Shown here: positions 17,340 to 26,422 of the stretch, piece after piece | Layout: the number at the start of each line of letters is the position of its first letter | How positions within the stretch are numbered: position 1 is the first letter of the stretch | NCBI GenBank assembly: GCA_030432565.1 | Contig: JAUIGV010000021.1 | Span: forward strand, 30,578-94,577 | DNA length: 64,000 bases | Reading direction: 5' to 3' | Source: Verrucomicrobiia bacterium | GTDB lineage: Bacteria > Verrucomicrobiota > Verrucomicrobiia > Verrucomicrobiales > Akkermansiaceae | The notes under the pieces: generated by a model | Databases searched by the model: none | Seen by the model: the letters and a program-made list of their open reading frames with translations, nothing else | What the model was told of the DNA's origin: nothing | Made by a program: the position numbers and the translations under genes

Positions 17340-17886
17340 AGTCGGTGTTTTGTATACGCGGCGAAGCGTAGTTTGGTTAATTATAAAAATCGAAGCATTT
17401 TGGACCTATTGTTCATCTGTGGGCGATTTCATCGCATATCCAACTTGCAAAGACAAATGAGTCGTTGAATTCGATGGGGTTTCAGTGCCATGGGAAGATA
17501 TCGGGGGCTTTGCGCGGAGCTTGCGGGGGGAATTTGACCATGCCTACTCGGTCCGTCATTCCGCGTTTACGTATGCCGCAAGCAATCATAATGCCATTCT
17601 TGATCAGCCGTTCCGATCCCTTCCAGCCATCCGGATTGGAGCCCTTGAAAAAATTCCGGGCATCCCCGGAAGCCTCCCTGCTATTCCGGGATGTTTGCTT
17701 TCCAGCGAATTAAGCCACCCTGCCAAAATCACCAACCCTAACCAAATCAGCCAGTTACCTAAAAAGATCATGTTCGCAATCAAACCCGGAAACACCCATT
17801 CGCCACGGATTCAAACCCAACCCTTCATTCTTTTTCATTCATAAAAGTTGCAATTTTCAGTATTTAGTGAAAGTTCACCTGTGCCG
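17340..17886. other. 547-bp divergent intergenic region
   Basis: This gap separates two divergent genes and should hold promoters for both. On the minus strand, 17604-17795 (GTG start; inner ATG at 17771) reads a 63-residue frame beginning with a hydrophobic GNWLIWLGLVIL segment and containing GRLPG. These match the start and middle of DUF2905 membrane proteins with similar spacing. The conserved C-terminal part of that family is missing in all frames, so it is at best a decayed copy. I see no other gene. Confidence 0.4.
17380..17385 (-). promoter_or_regulatory. Possible -10 element upstream of 15144 gene
   Basis: On the minus strand the sequence reads TATAAT within a local AT-rich stretch about 40 bases before the ATG at 17339. 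No convincing TTGACA-like -35 lies at the usual 16-18-base spacing, so this is only a candidate. Confidence 0.3.
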
Positions 17887-18888
17887 ATGACAACCAACCG
17901 TGAAACCGTCAACCCAGGGCTTTTTCCCTTCGATCTGATCCGTCCTCACATCGAGAAAGTCGAAGCCCGCATCCGCGAGCAAGTGCGTGATTTCGATCCC
18001 GGCGTGGAGCCCTACATGGAATATATCTGCGAAACCAGCGGCAAACGTATCCGTCCTGCCCTCGCGGTCCTCACCGGCGGTGCGACCGGAGGCTTGCAAG
18101 ACGATCACATCAATCTCGGCGTAATCCTGGAGCTCATCCACATGGCGACCTTGGTTCACGATGATATCATTGACGGCGCTTCTTCACGCCGAAAAGTCCC
18201 CACTGCCAACGCAAAGTGGGGAAACGGCATGGCTGTCCTCTTGGGCGACGCCCTCTTCTCGCACGCCCTCAAGCTCTCGACCGACTTCAATGATCTCGCG
18301 CTGAGCCGTGCCATCAGCCTGGCCTCCCGCGAAGTCTGCCAAGGCGAAATCCTCCAAACCCAGCGCCGCTTCGACCTCAACGTCACCAAAAAAGACTACT
18401 TCAAGATGATCGAGATGAAGACCGGGGCCCTCTTCGCCGCCGCCTGCCAACTCGCCGCTGTCATCTCCGACACCTCCAAGGCCGTCAGCGATGCCATGTT
18501 CGACTACGGCATGAAGCTCGGCACCGCCTACCAGATTTACGACGACGTGGTCGATCTCATCGGCTCCGAGGATCAAATCGGGAAAACCCTCGGTACCGAT
18601 CTTGAAAAAGGAAAGCTCACCCTTCCGATTCTCAATCTCCTCGAGAGAGCCAATCCCAAGCAAAAGGAACAACTCTCCAAGCGCATCATCGAGCACCAAC
18701 CGCTCGACCTTCCGGTCCTCGTCGGCATTGCCGAATACGAAGGCTCCATGTCCGACGCCATCGACACCGCCGCCCAACTCGTGGCCGAAGCCCGTGACAC
18801 TCTCAAGCTCCTCAACGCCTCCGAATTCGCCGATGCCATGAACAACATCACCCTCTTCGTGGACCAACTCCTCGCCGGCTGTCGATAA
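17887..18888 (+). CDS. Polyprenyl (trans-isoprenyl) diphosphate synthase
   Basis: The enzyme adds isopentenyl diphosphate units to an allylic diphosphate, making the side chain of quinones or similar lipids. Starting at the ATG at 17887 the protein has 333 residues; an in-frame GTG at 17881 is an alternative with a GTGAAAG stretch before it. Landmarks are GKRIRP at 52-57, the first Asp-rich motif HDDIID at 91-96, GDALFSHA, KTGALFAAA and the second Asp-rich motif YDDVVDLIG. Residues before the first motif (Ala-Thr-Leu-Val) suggest a long-chain product such as octaprenyl. It precedes a cyclophilin gene by 41 bp. Confidence 0.92.
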   Translation: MTTNRETVNPGLFPFDLIRPHIEKVEARIREQVRDFDPGVEPYMEYICETSGKRIRPALAVLTGGATGGLQDDHINLGVILELIHMATLVHDDIIDGASSRRKVPTANAKWGNGMAVLLGDALFSHALKLSTDFNDLALSRAISLASREVCQGEILQTQRRFDLNVTKKDYFKMIEMKTGALFAAACQLAAVISDTSKAVSDAMFDYGMKLGTAYQIYDDVVDLIGSEDQIGKTLGTDLEKGKLTLPILNLLERANPKQKEQLSKRIIEHQPLDLPVLVGIAEYEGSMSDAIDTAAQLVAEARDTLKLLNASEFADAMNNITLFVDQLLAGCR

Positions 18889-18929
18889 GGCCTTTTCAGA
18901 CGCTCGATTCGCGCTAGATTGTCGCCCAC

Positions 18930-19418
18930 ATGGATGACATCAAAATTACTATGCAGACCAGCAAGGGCGACATCAACCTCACCCTCTTCCCCGATGACGC
19001 ACCCGTCACCGTTTGCTCCTTCCTCCACCTCGCCTCGCGCGGATTCTACAACGGACTGACCTTTCACCGTGTCATTCCCAACTTCATGATCCAAGGCGGC
19101 TGCCCGGATGGAAGCGGCCGTGGTAATCCCGGTTACAAATTCGAGTGCGAATGCAAGGCCCATCGCCGTCATGACAAGCCCGGCATCCTCTCCATGGCCA
19201 ACGCCGGACCCAACACCAACGGCTCGCAGTTCTTCATCACCCATTGCCCCACCCCACACCTCGATGGAAAACACACCGTCTTCGGCGAGGTGACCGAAGG
19301 GCAGGACGTGGTCGACTCCATCGCCGGCGGTGATCTTATCAAGGAAATCGTCATCCACGGCGACACCACCGAGCTCTTCAAAGCCCACGAAAACCGCATC
19401 GCCGACTGGTCGAAGTAG
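18930..19418 (+). CDS. Cyclophilin-type peptidyl-prolyl isomerase
   Basis: The 162-residue protein has the complete small bacterial cyclophilin layout: [13 protein letters not shown] with the catalytic Arg, [17 protein letters not shown], and [11 protein letters not shown]. It speeds cis-trans proline isomerisation during folding. No signal peptide is present, so it acts in the cytoplasm. It follows the polyprenyl synthase gene on the same strand and is closed by a strong terminator. Confidence 0.95.
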   Translation: MDDIKITMQTSKGDINLTLFPDDAPVTVCSFLHLASRGFYNGLTFHRVIPNFMIQGGCPDGSGRGNPGYKFECECKAHRRHDKPGILSMANAGPNTNGSQFFITHCPTPHLDGKHTVFGEVTEGQDVVDSIAGGDLIKEIVIHGDTTELFKAHENRIADWSK

Positions 19419-19440
19419 TTTTCCTCAAGCTCTTTTCAAT

Positions 19441-19475
19441 GCCCGCCCGGTCACTCACCCGGCGGGCCTTTTTTT
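19441..19475 (+). terminator. Intrinsic terminator after cyclophilin gene
   Basis: A 7-bp stem GCCCGCC/GGCGGGC (19441-19447 and 19461-19467) is followed by CTTTTTTT. It starts 22 bases after the stop codon. Confidence 0.9.
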
Positions 19476-19511
19476 CGGCACCACGCTATATGTAAATACA
19501 TTGTAGACATT

Positions 19512-22500
19512 TTGAATATCATTTGGAATTCTCTTCGTGTGATTAGCTCCACTCACTTTGCCCTGTTCTTCTTTCTGGTGACAGTCAGCCACTCGATCGG
19601 CGCCGGCTTGGAAGATCTGACCTACGACGCCTCGGGCGACACCGTCAAGATCACCGGAAGCAAGCATACCATCGCTGGAGTTTTGGACATCCCGGAAGAA
19701 ATCGAAGGGAAACCAGTCACTGCAATCGGAGAACGAGCTTTTGTGAGTCGCTGGAACCTAGTGAAAGTCACCCTTCCTCCAACCGTTCTCACCATTGAGC
19801 AAAGGGCATTCGAAAACTGTATTCGCATTCAAATTTTCAACCTCTCTTCAAACCTAGAGTCAATTGGTCGTGAAGCATTCAAAGACTGTGACCTGCTTCG
19901 CTCTCCCAACCTACCACCAAGTCTCAAAACACTGGGAACGGGCGCCTATCGATCGTGTCACAAGATCACCTCCGTCACTATTCCCGAGGGTGTCACCTCG
20001 CTTCCTCCCTACGTTTTTGCGAGTTGCGGGAACCTTGAAAAAATCAACATCCCCAGAACCATCACAGGCATTGGCAGATCAGCATTCCTCGCATGTCGCT
20101 CTCTGTCAGTCGTCGAGATTCCTCCCGGGATCACCGCTCTCGAAGAAAAAACTTTTCTCGGATGCCGGAGCCTTGACGATATCCTGCTCCCTCAAGGTCT
20201 CATCTTCATTGGTGATGAATGCTTTCGTGACTGTTCCTCACTCTCCTCAATCATTCTTCCCGATTCCGTTCGCGCAGTTGGCAAATCCGCCTTCAGCTTC
20301 TGCTCCAAGCTAACCTCATTCCACCTCGGAGCCGCTCTGGGAACTCTCGAAACGACAATGTTTGGCGGGTCTCACCAACTCACCCGATTATCAGTTTCCG
20401 AACAAAATCCCCAGTTCTCTGAAATTGATGGAGTTCTCTTCGACAAGGACCGAACCACCCTTCTATTCCATCCGGTGGGAAGACCCGGAACCTTCGTGAT
20501 ACCCGCTTCAACCGAATCGTTGGCGGCGTGGGCTTTCTTCGGATCAAAGAAGCTAACCTCAATCACCGTCCCCAACGGCGTTACAACGATTCCCGACTAT
20601 TGCTTTGGAGCTTGCACCCTCCTGGAGAATGTCCGACTCCCGGCCTCTTTGACAGAAATCGGATCCTTCGCATTTGGATCCTGCCCCGCTCTTTCCAACA
20701 TCGAAATCCCGGCTGGTGTCACACAAATTAAAAGCGGAGCATTCTCCTCTTCGGCTCTAGTCGAAGTCAAACTCCCAGCAAATCTCCAAACACTTGGTCA
20801 GTCAGCTTTCGCAAATTGTTGGCTAATTGAGAGAATTACCCTTCCGGACGGATTGCTTCAAATCGAGCCACACACTTTCAGCTCCTGCTCCTCGCTCCTT
20901 GAGGTTACCTTTTCGACTCAACTTAAGAGCATTGGCGAATCTGTCTTCGAGCAATGCACCGCTTTGGAAAACGTTCTCCTTCCAGATTCGCTTGAAACAC
21001 TGGGACCCTTCGCCTTCTCACAATGCACAGCACTGCGATTTATCAGCTTCGGCAATCGCCTCACTGCAATTGGAACTCAAGCCTTCGACCAATGCAGCGC
21101 TCTCCTTCGTCTCGATTTCCCCGATAGCCTTGTTTCAGTCGGAAGCTACGCTTTCCGGCTCAACTCGTCCCTCACTCAAGTTGTCTTTGGGGACAGCCCC
21201 ATCGAGTTTGGTCGCTTTGCCTTCTACCGCTGTCTCTCCCTGACTTCGATTCACCTAGGCACCTCCATGAACGGCCTCGATGACGAAACCTTCCGGAGTT
21301 CGATCAACGTCATAACCCTCAGCGTCTCACCGGAGCACCCGACCCTCTCCAGCTCGGATGGATTTCTGTTCAATAAAGATCACAATGTCCTCGTCAACGC
21401 CCCACTCGGATTTGCGGGTCATTATACGATCCCTGACACGGTTGCGGAAATCGGAACCAACGCATTTGCCTACTGCGAAAACCTCACCTCGGTAACCTTT
21501 CCCGACGATCTCGAGACCATTGGCGACGATGCGTTCAGAAGCTGCCCTATTCTCGAAAGCCCGACCTTTCCTGCCACCCTTCGCACCCTCGGAAACTCTG
21601 CATTCCATGCGTGCCAGAGTATCACCGAAATCACACTCCCCAACGAAATTACCCATCTCGGAGATTCCCTTTTCGACTACTGTGAATCACTTCAGAACGT
21701 CCACCTCCCCGACCAACTTCAGACAATCCCTAACAGGATTTTTCACCTTTGCCGAAATCTTTGCTCCGTCGCGATCCCACCAACAGTCACCTCTATCGGC
21801 GAGGCTGCATTTCTCGGCTGTCCATTGACCTCTGAGTTTCTCCTGCCTGAGACTCTCACCACGATTGGCCACACTGCCTTCTTCAACTGTGAGCGACTTA
21901 CTCACATCGCAATCCCGGAAAATGTGACAGCCCTCGGCCCCTCCTCATTTTCCTACTGCCCCAATCTATCGTCCGTTTCCCTCACAACCGGTATCACCAG
22001 AATCCCAGCCAACGCCTTCGAAAACTGCATAAACCTTCGCTCAATCGAACTCCCTGACGGGCTCATCGAAATTGGTAAGGAAGCATTCAGTAGATGCGCC
22101 AATCTTGATCGCATCTCGCTCCCGGATTCACTTCAGGAAATCGGGGCGAGCGCCTTCGCCTCCTGCCGGTCTTTGATCTCTATTACACTTCCCGCATCGC
22201 TCACCTGGATTGGCAAAGGCGCCTTCGATGTCTGCCTGAACCTCCAATCTCTCGAGTTCCTCGGAGATGCCCCGGAATACGACACCTTCAATCCTAGCCA
22301 ATGGCCAGATCCGAAAGTGATCACCTACGAAGGGGCCGAAGGATTTGGAGACACCTTTCTGAATCGACCAGTCATCATTTTGAAAAAGAACCTCGTGCCC
22401 ACCGTTCGTTCCACGCAAATCCGAGGCGACCATCTCGTAATTACTCTATCCTCTCCCAACCTTTCCGGAATGAGCCTTCAAGTCTACAACTTCCTCAGTC

Positions 22501-22607
22501 ACACATGGGGAACAGCCCTCGACTATTCATCACGGGGCAACACTTTCCGCATCGCTAGAAAATCTCTTGGTTCCCAGATTGGATTTTTCCGCGTGATTGA
22601 AAACTAA
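19512..22607 (+). CDS. BspA-like leucine-rich-repeat secreted protein
   Basis: The 1031-residue protein is built almost entirely of LRR_5 (BspA/Treponema pallidum type) repeats of about 23 residues, pattern F-x-x-C-x-x-L-x-x-[IV]-x-[LI]-P-x-x-[LV]-x-x-I-G-x-x-A-F, more than 30 in all. Two blocks interrupt the array with the family spacer DGVLFDKD / DGFLFNKD. The start is TTG at 19512 or, more likely, GTG at 19539, which gives a clean signal peptide. The last 90 residues are not LRR and end FFRVIEN, resembling the C-terminal module seen on other secreted proteins here. BspA proteins bind host or matrix proteins; a surface adhesion role is inferred. Confidence 0.88.
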   Translation: MNIIWNSLRVISSTHFALFFFLVTVSHSIGAGLEDLTYDASGDTVKITGSKHTIAGVLDIPEEIEGKPVTAIGERAFVSRWNLVKVTLPPTVLTIEQRAFENCIRIQIFNLSSNLESIGREAFKDCDLLRSPNLPPSLKTLGTGAYRSCHKITSVTIPEGVTSLPPYVFASCGNLEKINIPRTITGIGRSAFLACRSLSVVEIPPGITALEEKTFLGCRSLDDILLPQGLIFIGDECFRDCSSLSSIILPDSVRAVGKSAFSFCSKLTSFHLGAALGTLETTMFGGSHQLTRLSVSEQNPQFSEIDGVLFDKDRTTLLFHPVGRPGTFVIPASTESLAAWAFFGSKKLTSITVPNGVTTIPDYCFGACTLLENVRLPASLTEIGSFAFGSCPALSNIEIPAGVTQIKSGAFSSSALVEVKLPANLQTLGQSAFANCWLIERITLPDGLLQIEPHTFSSCSSLLEVTFSTQLKSIGESVFEQCTALENVLLPDSLETLGPFAFSQCTALRFISFGNRLTAIGTQAFDQCSALLRLDFPDSLVSVGSYAFRLNSSLTQVVFGDSPIEFGRFAFYRCLSLTSIHLGTSMNGLDDETFRSSINVITLSVSPEHPTLSSSDGFLFNKDHNVLVNAPLGFAGHYTIPDTVAEIGTNAFAYCENLTSVTFPDDLETIGDDAFRSCPILESPTFPATLRTLGNSAFHACQSITEITLPNEITHLGDSLFDYCESLQNVHLPDQLQTIPNRIFHLCRNLCSVAIPPTVTSIGEAAFLGCPLTSEFLLPETLTTIGHTAFFNCERLTHIAIPENVTALGPSSFSYCPNLSSVSLTTGITRIPANAFENCINLRSIELPDGLIEIGKEAFSRCANLDRISLPDSLQEIGASAFASCRSLISITLPASLTWIGKGAFDVCLNLQSLEFLGDAPEYDTFNPSQWPDPKVITYEGAEGFGDTFLNRPVIILKKNLVPTVRSTQIRGDHLVITLSSPNLSGMSLQVYNFLSHTWGTALDYSSRGNTFRIARKSLGSQIGFFRVIEN

Positions 22608-22697
22608 ACCATGCAAGGAAATCAGAACCTGATAGAACTCCTCGCCCCTAATTCTAACCTTGGAAACTCAGCGCAAGACAGGAAGATTATCCCCACC

Positions 22698-23144
22698 ATG
22701 AAATCCATCACCTTGCTCATTCTCGCCCTCTCAACTTCCCTTGGCTTCGCCAACAAGGAACTCATCACAAAGCTGGACGAACTCTTCGACCTTCGCATCA
22801 AGGTCAACAAGGAATACAAGGAACGATTCACGGAAGAGGCCAAGGACCTCGAGAATGCCGAAGCCAGGAAGTTTCTCGTCAAAAGCGAAAACGACTACGG
22901 TCAAAAATGGATCGACTACCTCGAACACATGAAAACCAGCCCGGACATCAAAGCCCGGCTTCTCGTCCTGCACCTCGAAATCGTCGGCGACCTCAACAAC
23001 GGATACTACGAACTCGAAGGCGCCTCCGGACTTGTCGAAAAAGCCAAAGCAAAAACCGCCATCACCAAATGGAAAAAAGCCCTCAAAAAGCTGGAAGAAG
23101 CCGAGGCTCTTTACAAAGCAATGCCTAAAAAGAGGAAAGAGTAG
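22698..23144 (+). CDS. Small secreted helical protein of unknown function
   Basis: The ATG at 22698 starts a 148-residue protein with a signal peptide (MKSITLLILALSTSLGFA); the frame extends upstream to 22611 but lacks a signal. The mature part is highly charged and helical, likely a coiled-coil bundle: LFDLRIKVNKEYKERFTEEA and KTAITKWKKALKKLEEAEAL. It is probably periplasmic. It lies 90 bp after the BspA-like gene on the same strand. No family recognised. Confidence 0.65.
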   Translation: MKSITLLILALSTSLGFANKELITKLDELFDLRIKVNKEYKERFTEEAKDLENAEARKFLVKSENDYGQKWIDYLEHMKTSPDIKARLLVLHLEIVGDLNNGYYELEGASGLVEKAKAKTAITKWKKALKKLEEAEALYKAMPKKRKE

Positions 23145-23201
23145 ACCTCTACCTCTTCTTCCCGAAAAATAATGCCTGCGGCCACGTATTAATCAGTCCT
23201 C

Positions 23202-25100
23202 ATGAAAACACTCAGCCGGACCCTTGCCTTCGCACTCAGCGTGTCCGGCCCCGTGTCTTCACAGGTCCACCCTGTCATCATTGACAACTGCACCAAGTGC
23301 CACGGCGGGGTGAAACAAAAAGGCGGCCTCGACCTCCGCACCATTGAGGCCGCGCTCGAAGGCGGCGAGACCGACACCGCCCTCATTCCCGGCGACGCCG
23401 AGAAAAGTCCGCTTTATCAGGTCGTCCAAGTCGATTCCAACCCCCACATGCCGCCAAAAAAGCAGCTGCCTCCCGAGGAAATCGAAGCCCTTAAAGCCTG
23501 GATCACCGATCTTAAAATCACTCCGCCCAAGGAACTCGTTCTCCCCGATCCAGCGAGGCAACCAGCCGAGATCATCAACCAACTCATTTCACAAAAATGG
23601 CAGGAGGAACAAATCGCCCCCGCGCCTTCCTCGGACGACGCGACCTTCGTCCGCCGCGTCCACCTCGACCTCCTCGGTCGCATCCCGCGCGTGTCCGAAC
23701 TCAACGCCTTTCTCGCGGATCAAAACCCTCAAAAGCGCAACCTCCTCGTCGATCGCCTGACCAATTCCGACGAACACGCCGATCACCTCGCCCACGTTTT
23801 CAATATCGTATTCCTCGACCGCGCCCACGTTCGCAAACGCAACCCCGACCATCGCACCTCTTGGCTCAACTACCTCCGCTGGGCCTTCAAAACCAACCGC
23901 CCTTGGGATCAAATCGGCCGCGACCTCGTCCTTGCCCGTCCGAAGTCAGACCAGGAACGCGGTGCCTCCTGGTTCCTCTACGATCAACTCGACGACCATA
24001 GCCAAATCGCCACCCGCGTCTCCCGCACCCTCCTCGGCAAGCAAGTCCAGTGCGCCCAGTGCCACGACCACCCCGTCGCCCCCGAAATCGAACAACGCCA
24101 CTACTGGGGACTTGTCGCATTCTTCAACCGCAGCCTCAACGTCAAAACTCCCCAAGGCCCACGTGTTGCCGAACGGGCCGGCGGCGGCTACGACCAATTC
24201 GCCAACCTCGAAGGCAAGACCGACCAGTCCCAACTCATCCTCTACTCCAACAAAATCATCCCCGAGGCTGGCGGCAAACAAAGCAAAGATTCCCCCGAAC
24301 TCTACTCCGTCGCCCCGCCCGAGCAATGGTTCCGCAAACTCAAGAAAGACGAAAAACTAAAAAAAGACCTCTCCAATCTTCCCGTCCCAAAGTTCTCCCG
24401 TCGCGAAGCCTTCGCCCAGGCCCTCACCTCTGACAATCCCGACTTCTCCCGCGCTATCGTCAACCGGATCTGGGCCCTCATGTTCGGACGCGGCCTCGTC
24501 CACCCCGTCGACCTCATGGACTCCGCCCACCCGGCGAGCCATCCCGAACTCCTCGCCTGGCTCGCCCGTGATTTTGAAAAGAACGGCTACAATCTCCGCC
24601 GCCTCATCCGCCAAATAGCCAAGTCCACTCCCTACCAACTCAACTCCCGCCCCGCCCCCTCTGCCGGACAACCACCGCTCGATTCCTTTTTCGCCCGCGC
24701 CCTCGACAAACCACTCTCCGCCGAAGCCCTCACCCGCTCCCTCCGCATCGCCCTGGGCCACGAGGAGCCAAACGACAAGCCCCTCCGAAACCAGCTCGCC
24801 AAGATCTTCCCCGACCTTTTCGCCGAGAACTTCTCCCCCTCCGTTCAACAAACCATGTTCCTGACCAACGGCCCGCTCTTCGAAAGACTCATCACGGACT
24901 CACCCCTTCTCGACAAACTAAAGGGGATAGAGGATCCCCAAGTCCTCGTCCGCGAAACCTTTCTAAACATCCTCACGCGCGAACCCGACGAAGAAGAAAA
25001 AGAACGCTCCCTCTCCTTCGTGGAAGCCAAGAACCCCTCCTCCATCACCCAATTCTGCTGGGCCCTCCTCACCAGTGCCGAATTCCGCATCAACCACTAA
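23202..25100 (+). CDS. DUF1549/DUF1553 cytochrome c protein (planctomycete-type)
   Basis: The 632-residue secreted protein begins with a signal peptide. A planctomycete-type cytochrome c domain follows with haem site CTKCHGG (residues 31-37), and MPPK supplies the likely axial Met. A DUF1549 block is next (RRVHLDLLGRIPRVSEL; second CxxCH in CAQCHDHP), then DUF1553 (SRAIVNRIWALMFGRGLVHP) to the end. These proteins are found with DUF1501 proteins in planctomycetes and verrucomicrobia and are associated with periplasmic degradation of complex substrates; the exact reaction is unknown. The stop overlaps the DUF1501 start by one base. Confidence 0.92.
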   Translation: MKTLSRTLAFALSVSGPVSSQVHPVIIDNCTKCHGGVKQKGGLDLRTIEAALEGGETDTALIPGDAEKSPLYQVVQVDSNPHMPPKKQLPPEEIEALKAWITDLKITPPKELVLPDPARQPAEIINQLISQKWQEEQIAPAPSSDDATFVRRVHLDLLGRIPRVSELNAFLADQNPQKRNLLVDRLTNSDEHADHLAHVFNIVFLDRAHVRKRNPDHRTSWLNYLRWAFKTNRPWDQIGRDLVLARPKSDQERGASWFLYDQLDDHSQIATRVSRTLLGKQVQCAQCHDHPVAPEIEQRHYWGLVAFFNRSLNVKTPQGPRVAERAGGGYDQFANLEGKTDQSQLILYSNKIIPEAGGKQSKDSPELYSVAPPEQWFRKLKKDEKLKKDLSNLPVPKFSRREAFAQALTSDNPDFSRAIVNRIWALMFGRGLVHPVDLMDSAHPASHPELLAWLARDFEKNGYNLRRLIRQIAKSTPYQLNSRPAPSAGQPPLDSFFARALDKPLSAEALTRSLRIALGHEEPNDKPLRNQLAKIFPDLFAENFSPSVQQTMFLTNGPLFERLITDSPLLDKLKGIEDPQVLVRETFLNILTREPDEEEKERSLSFVEAKNPSSITQFCWALLTSAEFRINH

Positions 25101-26422
25101 TGCCTAAGCCTGATCCATCTCAAAACTGCGGCTCTCCGGACCACAACATCCACCGCCGCAAGTTCCTCCAGGGCCTCTCCGCCGGCGCGATCTCCAGCAT
25201 GAGTTTCGCCGGCCTTTTCGGAGCCCCCGCCTTTGCCCAGATCGCAAAGAAAAAGCAAAAGCACTGCATTCTCCTCTGGCTCTGCGGCGGTCCATCCCAG
25301 TTCGAAACCTGGGACCCAAAACCAGGCACCACCACCGGCGGCCCCTTTAAAAGCATCCCCACCAAGGTCCCCGGCACCCACTTCTCGGAACTCATGCCGA
25401 AGTGCGCCTCCATCGCCGACAAGCTCGCCGTCATCCGCTCGATGAAGACAACCGCCAAGGAGCACACCGAAGGCATCAACCTCCTCCAACGCGGCCACGC
25501 CCCACGCCCGCCTTTCACCCGACCCACCCTCGGCTCGGTCCTTGCCCAACAACTCGGCCAACTCGAGTCCAAGATCCCCAACTTCATCCTTCTCGACCCC
25601 TGCCCCGAGGGCAACGAATTCAAAGGCTTCAAAGCCGGCAACTGGGCCGGCTGGCTTGGCGCGGAATACTCTCCCGTCCGCGTTGGCGGCGAATTTAAAA
25701 TCCCCGACGCGCATAAGCTCGACTCCATCACCCAGGATGACCACGAAGCCCGCGAAGCCCTCCGCAAGTTCTTCAGCAAGAAGTACGAGAATGACCGTAG
25801 ATCAGCGGCAGCAGGCTCCTGGAACGCCACCTTTGAGCGCGTCAACGGGCTCATGAGCTGCGCCCATCTTTTCGATCTTGAGCGCATCCCCCGGGCAGAC
25901 CGCGACCGCTACGGCCCCGGTGCTTTCGGCCAACACGCCCTACTCGCCCGCACCCTCGTCGAAGAAGGCGCCCCCTTCGTCATGGTCGCCAATGGCATGC
26001 CGTGGGACAGCCACGTCTTCAACCACGAGATCTACCAAATGGTCGTTCCCGACCTCGATAACATCATCTTCCAACTCACCAAAGACCTTGAAGACCGAGG
26101 CATGCTCGAGGATACCCTTGTCATCGCCATGGGAGAATTCGGACGCTCCCCATGGATCAACCAGGCCCGTGGCCGCGACCACTACCCCGACGCCTGGTCT
26201 CTCGCCATGGCCGGCGGCGGCGTTCAGGGCGGCGCCCTCGTCGGAGCCACCGACAAATACGGAGCGGAGGTGACCGACAATCCCTTCAACGAGGAAAACC
26301 TCTTCGCCACCATCTTCTCAGCTCTCGGCATCGACCCTCACGCCGAGTTCAACATCCCCGGCTTCCCCACCTTCCACCACGTCGAAAACAAAGCCGACCC
26401 CATCAAACAAATCCTCTCATGA
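25100..26422 (+). CDS. DUF1501 (sulfatase-like fold) protein with twin-arginine signal
   Basis: The 440-residue protein has a Tat signal (HRRKFLQG) near the N-terminus and the DUF1501 pattern: ILLWLCGGPSQFETWDPKP, FVMVANGMPWDSH and MGEFGRSPWINQARGRDHYP. The conserved Asp, His and Trp residues correspond to the metal-binding face of the alkaline-phosphatase/sulfatase superfamily, though the sulfatase Cys/Ser is absent. It follows the DUF1549/1553 gene in the usual pairing and is translationally coupled to it, suggesting one periplasmic complex or pathway. The substrate is unknown. Confidence 0.92.
   Translation: MPKPDPSQNCGSPDHNIHRRKFLQGLSAGAISSMSFAGLFGAPAFAQIAKKKQKHCILLWLCGGPSQFETWDPKPGTTTGGPFKSIPTKVPGTHFSELMPKCASIADKLAVIRSMKTTAKEHTEGINLLQRGHAPRPPFTRPTLGSVLAQQLGQLESKIPNFILLDPCPEGNEFKGFKAGNWAGWLGAEYSPVRVGGEFKIPDAHKLDSITQDDHEAREALRKFFSKKYENDRRSAAAGSWNATFERVNGLMSCAHLFDLERIPRADRDRYGPGAFGQHALLARTLVEEGAPFVMVANGMPWDSHVFNHEIYQMVVPDLDNIIFQLTKDLEDRGMLEDTLVIAMGEFGRSPWINQARGRDHYPDAWSLAMAGGGVQGGALVGATDKYGAEVTDNPFNEENLFATIFSALGIDPHAEFNIPGFPTFHHVENKADPIKQILS

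Noticed and set aside
17485..17844. Plus-strand frame of 119 codons in the 17.3-17.9 kb gap
   Set aside because: No signal peptide, family or ribosome site, and composition unlike neighbouring genes.
23120..23165. Weak hairpin after the small secreted protein gene
   Set aside because: Stem is short with a two-base loop and no T-run; not a convincing terminator.
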